Source: Lederbergia wuyishanensis
GTDB lineage: Bacteria; Bacillota; Bacilli; Bacillales; Bacillaceae_C
Length of the DNA: 64,000 nucleotides
Assembly (NCBI RefSeq): GCF_022900255.1
Contig: NZ_JALIRM010000001.1
Span: forward strand, 310,001-374,000
Direction of reading: 5' to 3'
Below the pieces are notes generated by a model. It saw nothing but the letters and a program-made list of their open reading frames with translations, was not told the DNA's origin and did not search any database. Of the stretch, positions 17,299 through 27,615 are shown piece by piece. Each line of letters begins with the position of its first letter. The stretch's first letter is position 1. A program made the translations under genes and the position numbers.

Positions 17299-18231
17299 AT
17301 GTTTAATCATACTACCGTGTTGTTAAATGAAACTGTCGAAGGATTGAATATTCGTCCTGATGGGATTTATGTGGATTGCACTCTCGGGGGTGGAGGGCAT
17401 TCAGAATTAATCCTTTCCCAGCTATCCAATGAAGGCAGGCTAATAGCGTTTGATCAAGATGAAACAGCTATTGCACATGCCAAAGAAAAGTTGTCAAAGT
17501 ATGAAGAAAACTTGATTTTTGTAAAAAGTAATTTTAAATATATAAAAGATGAAATTAACAGACTTGGGATACATAATGTTGATGGGATATTATATGATTT
17601 GGGGGTTTCATCCCCTCAACTAGACACTCCAGAAAGAGGATTTAGTTACCACCACAACGCACCACTTGATATGAGGATGGATCTTCAAGGAGAAATTTCC
17701 GCTTATAATGTAATTAACCAGTGGTCATACGAAAATTTGGTAAGAATCTTTTTCCATTATGGCGAAGAAAAATTTTCAAAACAAATAGCTAGAAAAATTG
17801 AAGCCGCAAGGGAAAAAGCACCGATAGAAACTACCGGCGAATTAGTTGAATTGATAAAAGAAGGGATTCCGGCACCTGCTAGAAGAAAAGGTGGACATCC
17901 TGCTAAAAGAATTTTCCAAGCAATTCGAATTGCTGTAAACGATGAACTGCATGCATTTGAAAGTTCACTGCACCAAGCCATCGATTTGCTTAACCCTTCA
18001 GGTCGAATAAGTGTCATTACATTTCATTCGTTGGAGGATAGAATTTGTAAAACGGTATTTAAAGAAGCAAGCGAAGGACCTCCATTACCGCCTGGAATGC
18101 CTATGATTCCTGAAGGCTATGAGCCTAAGCTGAAGTTAATCAATCGAAAACCTATTATTCCGTCAGAGAGGGAATTGGACATTAATAATCGAGCTCGTTC
18201 CGCTAAATTAAGAATAGCTGAAAAAAGATAA
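17299..18231 (+). CDS. rsmH: 16S rRNA (cytosine(1402)-N4)-methyltransferase RsmH
   Basis: 310 residues (mraW). Methylates C1402 of 16S rRNA in the P site. SAM-binding [10 protein letters not shown] is at residues 26-35, [13 protein letters not shown] near 95-107 and [10 protein letters not shown] near 237-246. ATG start with AAAGGTGAC upstream. The ribosome binding region also holds TTAGAAAGTGG, identical to an MraZ repeat upstream of mraZ. Confidence 0.97.
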   Translation: MFNHTTVLLNETVEGLNIRPDGIYVDCTLGGGGHSELILSQLSNEGRLIAFDQDETAIAHAKEKLSKYEENLIFVKSNFKYIKDEINRLGIHNVDGILYDLGVSSPQLDTPERGFSYHHNAPLDMRMDLQGEISAYNVINQWSYENLVRIFFHYGEEKFSKQIARKIEAAREKAPIETTGELVELIKEGIPAPARRKGGHPAKRIFQAIRIAVNDELHAFESSLHQAIDLLNPSGRISVITFHSLEDRICKTVFKEASEGPPLPPGMPMIPEGYEPKLKLINRKPIIPSERELDINNRARSAKLRIAEKR

Positions 18232-18279
18232 GAGCATCTATTAACCCATTTTGTGCAAACTGATGTAGGGGGAGACATT

Positions 18280-18642
18280 TTGAGTAATTTAGCCCATAAA
18301 TATAACCAACAACGTGTAGAAACACAACAACAAACTCAAGTTCAAGTAAAGACTGTAAGAAGACATGCGAAAATCACTCTTGGGGAAAAATTCCTTGCTA
18401 TGTTGCTAATAGCTTTCGTTGCTATTATGGCTGTTCAAATTATATCCGCTCAGGCGCAAATATATGAAGTGAATAAAAATATTGAAGATGTCAAATCTGC
18501 TATCCATGAAAAGCAAAAAATTAATGGTGATTTGGAATCACAAGTAAAAGAATTACAAAGTCCTGAGAGAGTCATGAAAATAGCTAAAAATTCTGGGTTA
18601 GACTTGAATGAAAATAACGTCAGGGTTGTTGAGAAAAAATGA
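18280..18642 (+). CDS. ftsL: Cell division protein FtsL
   Basis: 120 residues. Bitopic divisome protein: a cytoplasmic N-terminus, one membrane segment (about 40-60) and an extracellular leucine-zipper-like coiled coil (about 65-110) that pairs with DivIC and contacts PBP2B. TTG 18280 is chosen because GGGGGAG lies 6 bases upstream and B. subtilis FtsL begins SNLA in the same way. The stop overlaps the pbpB start (ATGA). Confidence 0.93.
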   Translation: MSNLAHKYNQQRVETQQQTQVQVKTVRRHAKITLGEKFLAMLLIAFVAIMAVQIISAQAQIYEVNKNIEDVKSAIHEKQKINGDLESQVKELQSPERVMKIAKNSGLDLNENNVRVVEKK

Positions 18643-20855
18643 AGAGTACTAAAAAGAATATGAACATAGGAGCAGCGTTTTTCTTTATTTTCTTCAGCCT
18701 GCTCTTTTTTGTCTTGATTGTAAGATTTGTCACTATTCAATACACAGGTGAAGCAGAAGGAAGGGTTCTTTCTGCCAAAGCAGCGCAATTATATTTGCGA
18801 CAAGAGAAAATCCCTAGTAAAAGGGGAACAATTTACGATCACAATGGCGAGGCAATTGCGGAAGACACAGCCTCATACACTCTAGTGGCGATACTTGATG
18901 AAAAACTTACTACCGACCCGGAACACCCTCGACATGTTGTTGATCCACAAATGACCGCATCTAAACTTGCCAAGGAACTAAAAATGAGTGAATCAGAAAT
19001 ATTTTCCCGACTTACGAAAGAAGGAAGAAAGCAAGTAGAGTTTGGCCCAGTGGGAAAAGATTTATCGCTTTCCGTTAAGAAAAAAATTGATGAACTAAAG
19101 CTCCCAGGAATTTCTTTTATTAAGGATTCAAAACGTTTTTATCCAAATGGCATATTTGCATCTCATTTAATTGGATACGCCCAAAAGGATGAAAAAACAT
19201 CTGAAATTGTTGGGAAAACAGGGCTGGAAAAGAGCTATGATAAATTATTAAAAGGCAAAAATGGGACTATTAAGTATGAAGGCGATATTTGGGATTATGT
19301 TTTGCCGAATACAAGCAAACAAGTCGTCGAGCCTGTAAACGGAAATGATATTTATTTAACACTGGATAAAAAAATACAAACCTTTCTAGAAGATGCGATG
19401 AATAAGGTTGATGAGCAATATCAGCCAAAGAGGATTATGGCGATCGTTGCTGATCCGAAAACAGGGAAGATACTTGCAATGGGTCAAAGACCAACTTATC
19501 ACCCTGCAACAAGAGTGGGTATTGATAAATCATGGCATAATGAGATTATTGAAACTTCCTATGAACCAGGATCAACGATGAAAATTTTTTCATTGGCTGC
19601 AGCGATTGAAAAGAAAGTTTTTAATCCAAATGATAAGTATCCTTCAGGAAGGTATTATGTAGATAATAAAAGTAAGCCAATTAAAGACCATAATGGTGGT
19701 AGTGGTTGGGGGTCAATTACATATCTTGAAGGTGTACAGCGCTCCTCTAATGTTGCGTTTGCTTATCTTCTTGAAAAGATGGGCACTGATGCTTGGCGGG
19801 AGTATATGGATAGATTTAAATTTGGAACACCTACAGGTATAGATCTTCCCAATGAAGTTTCAGGGAATATTTTGTATGACTGGCCAATTGAGAAAGTAAC
19901 GAGTGTATTTGGTCAAGGTACGACCGTAACTGCCCTCCAAATGGTACAAGCCATGACTGCAATCGCAAATGATGGAAAGATGATGAAACCTTACGTTGTA
20001 GAAAAAGTTGTTAATCCAAACGATGGTACTGTTAAAGACACAAAGCCGGAGGTAGCTGGTCAACCGATCAGTAAAGATACTGCAAAAGCAGTAAGAAGTA
20101 TTTTAGAAACGGTTCTTACATCTGAACATGGGACAGGTGCAAGATATAAAATTGAAGGATATAAAGTAGCTGGTAAAACGGGTACTGCTCAAATTCCTGA
20201 TCCTAAAGGTGGTTATTTAGTAGGGTATAACAATTATATATTCTCATTTCTTGGCCTCGCTCCTGCGGATGATCCAAAATTAATTATGTATGTTGCTGTG
20301 GAACAACCCAATTTAAAAGAAGATGAAAATGGCTATCTTGAGAATGGCAGTGTTCCAGTTTCAATGATTTTTAATCCTGTAATGAAAAGCAGTTTACAGT
20401 ATTTAAATATTCACCCTGAAGAAATACCAGAAACTAAGAGGGCTAGTCTACCTGATTTCTTGAATATGAACACACAAGCAGCAATGGATCATATAAAGGA
20501 AAAATCATTAATTCCTATTCTTTTAGGAGATGGAGATAAGATTACCGGACAGTCTTCACCATTAGGGGCCACTCTATTGGAAGGTGAAAAAATAATCCTT
20601 AAGACGAATGGGAATCTAACCCTGCCAGATATGTCAGGATGGTCTAAGCGGGATGTTCTGAATGCAGCGCAGTTGGCTAATTTGAACGTTAACATGGTGG
20701 GAGACGGATTTGTAACTAAGCAAAATATTAAGCCTAATTCACCTATTCGAGAAGGAGATCATCTAGTAGTTAATTTTGAAACTCCTAAACAAACAATTGA
20801 ACGGGAAAAAGCCGAAAAAAATAAAGCCGATGAAGAAGATAAACCTCTAGATTGA
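18639..20855 (+). CDS. pbpB: Penicillin-binding protein 2B (septal transpeptidase)
   Basis: 738 residues. Class B PBP essential for septal peptidoglycan crosslinking. An N-terminal anchor (about 11-32), a dimerisation domain, then the transpeptidase: STMK with Ser312, RSSN for the SxN motif and GKTGTAQ for KTG. Two PASTA-like repeats end the protein (SLPDFLNM and LPDMSGWSKRD mark their starts), as in B. subtilis PBP2B. Overlaps ftsL by four bases. Confidence 0.97.
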   Translation: MKSTKKNMNIGAAFFFIFFSLLFFVLIVRFVTIQYTGEAEGRVLSAKAAQLYLRQEKIPSKRGTIYDHNGEAIAEDTASYTLVAILDEKLTTDPEHPRHVVDPQMTASKLAKELKMSESEIFSRLTKEGRKQVEFGPVGKDLSLSVKKKIDELKLPGISFIKDSKRFYPNGIFASHLIGYAQKDEKTSEIVGKTGLEKSYDKLLKGKNGTIKYEGDIWDYVLPNTSKQVVEPVNGNDIYLTLDKKIQTFLEDAMNKVDEQYQPKRIMAIVADPKTGKILAMGQRPTYHPATRVGIDKSWHNEIIETSYEPGSTMKIFSLAAAIEKKVFNPNDKYPSGRYYVDNKSKPIKDHNGGSGWGSITYLEGVQRSSNVAFAYLLEKMGTDAWREYMDRFKFGTPTGIDLPNEVSGNILYDWPIEKVTSVFGQGTTVTALQMVQAMTAIANDGKMMKPYVVEKVVNPNDGTVKDTKPEVAGQPISKDTAKAVRSILETVLTSEHGTGARYKIEGYKVAGKTGTAQIPDPKGGYLVGYNNYIFSFLGLAPADDPKLIMYVAVEQPNLKEDENGYLENGSVPVSMIFNPVMKSSLQYLNIHPEEIPETKRASLPDFLNMNTQAAMDHIKEKSLIPILLGDGDKITGQSSPLGATLLEGEKIILKTNGNLTLPDMSGWSKRDVLNAAQLANLNVNMVGDGFVTKQNIKPNSPIREGDHLVVNFETPKQTIEREKAEKNKADEEDKPLD

Positions 20856-20862
20856 AAGAAAG

Positions 20863-20906
20863 AAAAGCAGTTGCTTGGACTATTAGTCAAGCGACTGCTT
20901 TTTTTA
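20863..20906 (+). terminator. Terminator after pbpB
   Basis: AAGCAGTTGCTTG pairs with CAAGCGACTGCTT around a 10-base loop, followed by seven T. It separates the vegetative mraZ-pbpB group from spoVD. Confidence 0.88.
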
Positions 20907-21072
20907 CTTTATATTAAACTCTCTGCTGTAGTTGTATGTTGATTTCCGTTCAAGGTAACTGCTTTCCTCTGAAGGTACTGTAGCCTAACTAACGCTTCTT
21001 TTCTAAATTCGTTCTACTAAATCTGGACAAGGCATAAGCTTAAACGAGCCGGAAAGTGAGGAGGTACTTTTT

Positions 21073-22986
21073 TTGAAACGTGTTTCGACTGTTACAGTTA
21101 GAAAAAGACTGTCATTTATTCTAGCTGCTGGTTTGTTTATCTTTTTTATCATTGACGTTAGATTAGGGTATGTTCAGTTTGGAATGAGTAGTGTTTTGAC
21201 TGAACGTGCAAGAGATTCTTGGAGTCGTAATATTCCATTTGAACCGGAACGTGGAAAAATAATCGATCGACATGGAATTCCAATTGCGACTAATCAAAGC
21301 GCCCCAACTGTATTTGTTATTCCTAGGCAGATAGAAGATCCTGTAGATGCAGCAGAAAAATTAGCAGCAGCTCTTAATATGTCTAAAGAGAAATTATATA
21401 AACAAATGGTGAAAAACTCTTCAATTGAAAGAATTCGAGAAGGTAGAAAAATTTCTTTTGAAAAAGCTTTGGAGATTCGTGAGCTAAATATAAAAGGTGT
21501 TTATATTGCTGAAGATTCAAAACGACACTATCCTTTTGGAAGCTATCTTTCTCATGTACTAGGATTTACAGGTATTGATAATCAAGGATTAATGGGATTG
21601 GAACTTTATTACGATAAAGAATTAAGTGGAGAAAAAGGATCGGTACAATTTTTCTCTGATGCAAAAGGGAGAAGGATGCCCGAAATGTCAGATGAATATG
21701 ATCCTCCAATTGATGGACTAGATCTCAAATTGACGATTGATACAAAAATCCAATCAATTGTTGAACGTGAACTTGATAATGCTGAGGCATTATATAATCC
21801 AGATGGTATTGTTACAATTGCAATGGATCCAAAAACTGGTGAAATATTGGCAATGTCAAGCAGACCTACTTTTAATCCAGCGGATTTTAGAGAAGTTCCT
21901 CAAGAAGTATATAATCGTAATTTACCTATTTGGAGCACATACGAGCCAGGTTCCACTTTTAAAATCATAACTCTTGCAGCTGCACTTGAAGAAGGAAAAG
22001 TGGATCTTGAGCATGATCATTTTCATGATCCAGGTTTTTCAAAGGTTGGTGGAGCAACTTTAAAATGCTGGAAAAGGGGAGGGCATGGTAGTCAAACATT
22101 CCTTGAAGTGGTAGAAAATTCATGCAACCCCGGTTTTGTAGAGCTTGGAGATAGACTAGGTAAAGAGAAGCTTTTCCAATATATTCGAGATTTTGGTTTT
22201 GGACAGAAAACGGGAATTGACCTAGCTGGAGAAGGTACGGGAATTCTTTTTAAAATGAATCAAGTAGGTCCAGTTGAACAAGCGACAACTGCATTTGGTC
22301 AAGGAGTTTCGGTTACACCAATTCAGCAGGTCGCTGCAGTAGCTGCTGCAGTAAATGGTGGCATCTTATATCAGCCTTATATTGCTAAGGAATTAGTCGA
22401 TCCAATTACGGGCGAAGTTGTAATGAGAAAGACTCCTGTAGCTAAGCGCAGGGTGGTCTCAGAATCCACTTCAAAAGAAGTCCGTCATGCTCTTGAAAGT
22501 GTTGTCGCTCAAGGGACCGGTGGAAATGCTTTTATTGATTCTTATCGTGTTGGAGGAAAAACAGGTACTGCACAGAAGGCAAAGGATGGGCGATATTTGG
22601 AAAATAATCATATCGTATCTTTTATTGGATTTGCTCCTGCAGATGACCCGCAAATCGTTGTATATACAGCTGTTGACAATCCAAAAGGCATCGTTCAATT
22701 TGGAGGAACTGTAGCTGCACCGATTGTAGGTAAAATAATGGAGGATTCATTAAGAGCTTTAGGAGTGAAGCCAAGAAAAGATCAAATTGAGAAAGAGAAA
22801 AAATGGAATGATCCAATCATGATTAATGTTCCTGACCTAAAGGGAATGACAATTAAAGAAATCCAACAACAAATGTATAACTTAAAGCTTAATGTTAATG
22901 GTGAAGGATCAGAAGTAGTTCAACAAGTACCTGAACCTGGAGTTAAGGTGGAAGAGGGTTCGGTCGTAAGAATATACATGAAATAA
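21073..22986 (+). CDS. spoVD: Stage V sporulation protein D (cortex transpeptidase)
   Basis: 637 residues. Class B PBP that makes spore cortex peptidoglycan with SpoVE in the mother cell. N-terminal anchor (about 12-30), transpeptidase motifs STFK (Ser294), SCN and GKTGTAQK, and one C-terminal PASTA domain, against two in PBP2B. TTG start with GAGGAGG about 9 bases upstream. A CATAAGCT about 30 bases before the start may be a poor sigma-E -10. Confidence 0.95.
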   Translation: MKRVSTVTVRKRLSFILAAGLFIFFIIDVRLGYVQFGMSSVLTERARDSWSRNIPFEPERGKIIDRHGIPIATNQSAPTVFVIPRQIEDPVDAAEKLAAALNMSKEKLYKQMVKNSSIERIREGRKISFEKALEIRELNIKGVYIAEDSKRHYPFGSYLSHVLGFTGIDNQGLMGLELYYDKELSGEKGSVQFFSDAKGRRMPEMSDEYDPPIDGLDLKLTIDTKIQSIVERELDNAEALYNPDGIVTIAMDPKTGEILAMSSRPTFNPADFREVPQEVYNRNLPIWSTYEPGSTFKIITLAAALEEGKVDLEHDHFHDPGFSKVGGATLKCWKRGGHGSQTFLEVVENSCNPGFVELGDRLGKEKLFQYIRDFGFGQKTGIDLAGEGTGILFKMNQVGPVEQATTAFGQGVSVTPIQQVAAVAAAVNGGILYQPYIAKELVDPITGEVVMRKTPVAKRRVVSESTSKEVRHALESVVAQGTGGNAFIDSYRVGGKTGTAQKAKDGRYLENNHIVSFIGFAPADDPQIVVYTAVDNPKGIVQFGGTVAAPIVGKIMEDSLRALGVKPRKDQIEKEKKWNDPIMINVPDLKGMTIKEIQQQMYNLKLNVNGEGSEVVQQVPEPGVKVEEGSVVRIYMK

Positions 22987-23309
22987 AATATCTTAGGCGG
23001 CATGAGACTCTCATGGCCGCCTATTGTATGAAAATATAAAGGATTAACAAAATAGTGAGGTAAAAATGATACAGTGAATCTGTCCGATGGCTTGTTCTTT
23101 GCTATTTGGAAAAGAAAACCATCATTCCTGCGGGCGATGCGACATGATGTCTTTAACGCAGACTTGGTCTATTTGAACACACATAATATTAAAAAGTTTA
23201 AAACGATGATAGCTTCATTTAAAATAATTTTGTAGAATAGTAAAGAATGCTTTAATTGAAGTAAACGTGTTTACTCATAGGAGAACCATGTTGAAAGGAC
23301 TGAATGAGA
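22987..23309 (+). other. Non-coding gap between spoVD and murE
   Basis: About 320 bases. A hairpin at 22994-23022 (AGGCGGC...GCCGCCT) may end spoVD transcription but lacks a T run. A fragment near 23128 (CCTGCGGGCGATGCGAC) resembles decayed pieces of a common Bacillaceae dispersed repeat. I see no gene or convincing promoter. Confidence 0.5.
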
Positions 23310-24761
23310 ATGAAACTACATACACTTTTAAAATCAATTCCTTTGATTAACCTACCCGACAATAATCCCGAAATCACTAGTATTGTGAATAATCATAGAC
23401 AAGTAAAGCCGGGAAGTTTGTTTATTTGTATTACTGGCCATGTGTTTGACGGTCATGCTTTTGCGAAGGAAGCAGTTGATAAGGGGGCCGTTGCAATACT
23501 ATCAGAAAGAATTCTCGACTTAGATATACCAGTTATCGTTGTAAAGGATACAACAAGAGCAATGGCCATATTGGCAGATTCTTTTTATGGAAACCCAACA
23601 CAAAAGTTACATTTAATTGGAATTACTGGTACAAACGGTAAAACTACTACCAGCCATTTAATTGAAACTATATTCCGCGAATATAAAAAGGTTACTGGAT
23701 TAATTGGAACTATCTATATGAAAATAGGTGATCGGACGATTGAAACAAAAAACACTACTCCCGATAGCCTTGTCCTTCAATCCGTTTTTCATGATATGGT
23801 GAATGAGAAAGTTGATACTGCAATAATGGAAGTCTCTTCTCATGCTTTAGTACAAGGCAGGGTTAACGGCTGTGATTATGATGTTGCAATTTTTACGAAT
23901 TTAACACAAGATCACCTTGATTACCATCATACAATGGAGGAATATAGACTCGCAAAGAGCCTACTATTTTCAAAGCTTGGCAATTCCTATAATAAAAATA
24001 AGAAATTTGCTATTTTAAATGCGGACGATGAAGCAACTAAGAAATTTGTCGTTGAAACTTCTGCTCATATTGTAACTTATGGTATTGATTCTCCGTCGGA
24101 TTTTATGGCGAGTGATATTATTCTTGAAAATAGCGGCACGAGATTTACACTTCACACACCCGAAGGGAAAAAGGATATTTCACTGAGGCTGATGGGTAAA
24201 TTTAATATATACAATGCTCTTGCTTCTATTGCTGCAGCATACGTATCAGATATTCCACTGGAACTTATCATTCAAGCTATTGAAAAAGCAACTGGAGTAC
24301 CAGGAAGATTTGAATCAGTGAATGGCGGTCAAGATTTTTCAGTTATCGTAGATTATGCACATACACCGGATAGTTTGGAGAACGTACTAAAGACAATTCA
24401 ACAATTTGCTAAAAAAAGGATTTTTTCTATTGTTGGATGTGGTGGTGATAGAGACCCGTCTAAGCGTCCATTGATGGCTGGAATTGCTTGTAAATATTCT
24501 ACAGACCCAATTTTTACTTCAGATAATCCAAGGAGTGAAGACCCTATGTCTATATTAGAAGATATGGAAAAAGGAGCCCTTGGAAAATATCAAATCATTC
24601 CAGACCGAAAGTTAGCAATTAATACCGCTATTCAATCTGCAAGTGATGGAGATGTTGTTTTAATCGCTGGTAAAGGGCATGAAACATACCAAATTATAGG
24701 TGATGAAGTATTTGATTTTGATGATCGGCTTGTAGCCTTAATGGCAATAAAGGAGCGATGA
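23310..24761 (+). CDS. murE: UDP-MurNAc-L-Ala-D-Glu:meso-DAP ligase
   Basis: 483 residues. Adds meso-diaminopimelate to the peptidoglycan precursor in the cytoplasm. ATP loop [10 protein letters not shown] is at residues 104-113 and the DNPR motif at 405-408, the signature for DAP rather than lysine; the wall is therefore A1gamma type. ATG 23310 is chosen over ATG 23304 because AAAGGA lies 10 bases before it and family members start MKL. An orphan Mur-ligase-like gene follows after four bases. Confidence 0.95.
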   Translation: MKLHTLLKSIPLINLPDNNPEITSIVNNHRQVKPGSLFICITGHVFDGHAFAKEAVDKGAVAILSERILDLDIPVIVVKDTTRAMAILADSFYGNPTQKLHLIGITGTNGKTTTSHLIETIFREYKKVTGLIGTIYMKIGDRTIETKNTTPDSLVLQSVFHDMVNEKVDTAIMEVSSHALVQGRVNGCDYDVAIFTNLTQDHLDYHHTMEEYRLAKSLLFSKLGNSYNKNKKFAILNADDEATKKFVVETSAHIVTYGIDSPSDFMASDIILENSGTRFTLHTPEGKKDISLRLMGKFNIYNALASIAAAYVSDIPLELIIQAIEKATGVPGRFESVNGGQDFSVIVDYAHTPDSLENVLKTIQQFAKKRIFSIVGCGGDRDPSKRPLMAGIACKYSTDPIFTSDNPRSEDPMSILEDMEKGALGKYQIIPDRKLAINTAIQSASDGDVVLIAGKGHETYQIIGDEVFDFDDRLVALMAIKER

Positions 24762-24765
24762 TTCC

Positions 24766-25200
24766 ATGCTCACGTATAGTGATGTAGTGAAGCTTTATCC
24801 TCATACACGAGGAATTAAAGTCGATACATTGGTATACAGAACTGTGACTTTAGATAGCTCTATTCAGCAAGCTAAGGGCTTGTTTATTGGTTCACAAAGA
24901 GATAAAGATCTTCTAACAGCGATTGGGAATGGGGCTATATCAGTTATTTGGCCAAAAGATATACCACTCCCAGCCTATACACCTAATGATTTTCCTGTTA
25001 TATATGTGGATGATTCAATAGAAGCAATGGTAAAGCTTGTCCGCAATTACACAGAAAAAATGACTATGAAAAAACGTGGAGACGCAACAATCATGATATT
25101 TACTAAAGATGAGTTACAACAAAGTAGTATGTATAAAGAAATTTATGGATTATTGAACAACGTGAAAGAAAGTAAGGAAATGGGGAATGAGGATCAATGA
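24766..25200 (+). CDS. Stand-alone Mur-ligase N-terminal-like domain, possible MurF remnant
   Basis: 144 residues. The pattern [17 protein letters not shown], then [12 protein letters not shown] and [22 protein letters not shown], follows the N-terminal substrate-binding domain of MurE/MurF (normally DSR..PG.LFVA..G, GA..VI, VIVVDD...AL..LA). No ATP loop or C-terminal domain follows; the tail is unrelated and hydrophilic. It lies between murE and mraY, where many bacteria have murF. It keeps a good start (4 bases after murE) and overlaps mraY (ATGA), so it is translated, but it cannot be a ligase. Family assignment is inference. Confidence 0.7.
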   Translation: MLTYSDVVKLYPHTRGIKVDTLVYRTVTLDSSIQQAKGLFIGSQRDKDLLTAIGNGAISVIWPKDIPLPAYTPNDFPVIYVDDSIEAMVKLVRNYTEKMTMKKRGDATIMIFTKDELQQSSMYKEIYGLLNNVKESKEMGNEDQ

Positions 25201-26171
25201 TGGAAAAAGTAATTTTATTTGCGCTTATTATGGCTTTTTTGATTACGGTTTTACTGTCTCCTCTCTTTATCCCGTTTCTTAGAAGGCTAAAATTTGGTCA
25301 GAGTATACGTATTGAAGGTCCCAAATCACATCAAAAAAAGAGCGGGACACCAACAATGGGAGGAATATTAATTGTCTTGTCTGTCATCATTACTTCTTTA
25401 GTGATGACATGGAAATATTCTCAGCCAAGTTTGGAAATGTATTTGCTTTTATTTGTTTTATTTGGTTATGGTTTACTTGGATTTTTAGATGATTTTATAA
25501 AAATTGCTTTAAAACGAAATCTCGGGTTAACTTCAAAACAAAAATTATTAGGACAAATCGTTATTGCAATTGTTTTTTATATTGTCCTGAAAATAAATGA
25601 TTTCTCTACAGCTATTTCAATTCCTTTTACTGATTTTCAGTTGGAATTAGGATGGATTTATCCGTTATTTATTGTTTTCTGGCTGGTTGGATTTTCTAAT
25701 GCAGTAAATTTGACTGATGGACTTGATGGATTGCTATCAGGTACTGCTGCCATTGCGTTTGGAGCATTTGCAATTTTGGCATGGAGCAGTTCACAGTACG
25801 ATATTTCTGTATTCGCTGTGTCGGTCGTAGGAGCTGTTCTAGGCTTCCTCGTCTTTAATGCACACCCGGCCAAAGTATTTATGGGAGATACCGGTTCCTT
25901 AGCTTTAGGAGGAGCAATCGCTGCAATTGCAATTTTACTTAAAATGGAGTTAATACTAATAATAATTGGCGGTGTTTTTGTTATTGAAACATTGTCGGTA
26001 ATTTTACAAGTTGCTTCCTTTAAAACTACAGGGAAACGAATATTTAAAATGAGTCCATTGCATCACCATTATGAACTGTCAGGCTGGTCCGAATGGCGAG
26101 TTGTTGTTACTTTTTGGGCAGTGGGTCTCCTCTGTTCAATCTTAGGAATATATATTGAGGTGTGGATGTAG
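25197..26171 (+). CDS. mraY: Phospho-MurNAc-pentapeptide translocase MraY
   Basis: 324 residues, equal to B. subtilis. Makes lipid I from UDP-MurNAc-pentapeptide and undecaprenyl phosphate at the inner membrane face. Ten membrane segments; motifs [33 protein letters not shown] and SPLHHHYE are intact. The first of two tandem ATG codons gives the family length. Confidence 0.97.
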   Translation: MMEKVILFALIMAFLITVLLSPLFIPFLRRLKFGQSIRIEGPKSHQKKSGTPTMGGILIVLSVIITSLVMTWKYSQPSLEMYLLLFVLFGYGLLGFLDDFIKIALKRNLGLTSKQKLLGQIVIAIVFYIVLKINDFSTAISIPFTDFQLELGWIYPLFIVFWLVGFSNAVNLTDGLDGLLSGTAAIAFGAFAILAWSSSQYDISVFAVSVVGAVLGFLVFNAHPAKVFMGDTGSLALGGAIAAIAILLKMELILIIIGGVFVIETLSVILQVASFKTTGKRIFKMSPLHHHYELSGWSEWRVVVTFWAVGLLCSILGIYIEVWM

Positions 26172-26172
26172 C

Positions 26173-27534
26173 ATGTTAAACATAAATGATTATCATTATA
26201 AAAAAATTCTCGTATTAGGACTTGCGAAAAGTGGAGTTGTAGCTGCATCACTTCTTCATCAACTAGGGGCTTTTGTGACTGTTAATGACTATAAACCATT
26301 TGAGGAGAATCCTGATGCTCAGGGTCTTTTAGAGCAAGGAATAAAAGTAGTTTGCGGTAGTCATCCTGTTGAACTGCTTGATGAGGGTTTTGAATTGATT
26401 GTTAAGAACCCAGGTATTCCGTATTCTAATCCGCTTGTTCAAGGAGCTGTGGAGCTCGGGATTCCAATATTGACTGAAGTTGAATTAGCATATCAAATAT
26501 CTGAAGCCGACATTATTGGTATTACAGGTACAAATGGTAAAACAACTACAACAACGTTAATTTATGAAATGTTAGATAAAGCAAGTCGCAATCCTTTAAT
26601 TGCTGGAAATATTGGTACAGTGGCTTCTGAAGTTGCACAAAAAGCAACTCCAGATAATACAATGGTCGTTGAATTATCTTCTTTCCAATTGATGGGGATT
26701 AATACATTTAGGCCGCATATTGCGATTGTCACTAACCTTTATGAGGCTCATCTCGATTATCATAATAGTTGGGATGAATACGCAAATGCAAAAATGAATA
26801 TTACTAAAAATCAACTTGAAAGTGATTATGTAATTGTAAATGCCGATCAACCTGAATTGATGGATTTGATTAGCTTTACAAAGGCGAGAATCATTCCTTT
26901 TTCTACAAAGCAATTTATTGAAGAAGGTGCCTCAATTAGAAATGGCATGCTTACCTTTATGGGAGAAGTAGTAATAAGTTTGGATGAAATTGTTTTGCCT
27001 GGTGCTCATAATTTAGAAAATATTTTATCAGCAACAGCTGCAGTAAAATTAATGGGAGTCGATAACGAATCAATTCGAAAAGTACTCACTACTTTTACTG
27101 GTGTAAAACATAGGACTCAATTTGTTGAAGAAATCGATGGAAGAAGATTTTACAATGATTCGAAAGCGACGAATATACTGGCGGCATCTAGCGCATTAAA
27201 AGCTTTTGACGAGCCAGTCATACTTCTAGCAGGTGGACTTGACCGGGGGAATTCGTTTGATGAATTAATCCCTTCCTTAAAAGGGGTAAAAGCTCTCGTT
27301 TTATTTGGCGAAACAGCAAAAAAATTAGAGCAAGCAGGAATAGAGGCAGGAATAGAAACAATCCTTCATGTCAACAATGTGGAGGATGCAGTACCTGCCG
27401 CATATGAAATATCAAATGTAGGAGATGTTATTTTACTTTCCCCTGCATGTGCAAGCTGGGACCAATATAGAACATTTGAAGTTCGCGGTGATATTTTTAT
27501 CGAGGCAGTGCATAAACTTAAAAAGAGCAGTTAA
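26173..27534 (+). CDS. murD: UDP-MurNAc-L-alanine:D-glutamate ligase
   Basis: 453 residues. Adds D-Glu to UDP-MurNAc-Ala. N-terminal Rossmann segment LVLGLAKSGVVAAS, ATP loop [11 protein letters not shown] near residue 117, and FYNDSKATN and SPACASWDQY in the C-terminal half, all typical. ATG 26173 is chosen with GAGGTG 10 bases upstream; the frame open to 26155 would put a TTG inside the mraY end. Confidence 0.96.
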   Translation: MLNINDYHYKKILVLGLAKSGVVAASLLHQLGAFVTVNDYKPFEENPDAQGLLEQGIKVVCGSHPVELLDEGFELIVKNPGIPYSNPLVQGAVELGIPILTEVELAYQISEADIIGITGTNGKTTTTTLIYEMLDKASRNPLIAGNIGTVASEVAQKATPDNTMVVELSSFQLMGINTFRPHIAIVTNLYEAHLDYHNSWDEYANAKMNITKNQLESDYVIVNADQPELMDLISFTKARIIPFSTKQFIEEGASIRNGMLTFMGEVVISLDEIVLPGAHNLENILSATAAVKLMGVDNESIRKVLTTFTGVKHRTQFVEEIDGRRFYNDSKATNILAASSALKAFDEPVILLAGGLDRGNSFDELIPSLKGVKALVLFGETAKKLEQAGIEAGIETILHVNNVEDAVPAAYEISNVGDVILLSPACASWDQYRTFEVRGDIFIEAVHKLKKSS

Positions 27535-27615
27535 TTTTGAGAGCATGCAACTTGGACAATACTTCTAGGAATGCTCAAATTATGCTCAAAAATTGAGTAT
27601 GCAGAGGTGTTCAAG

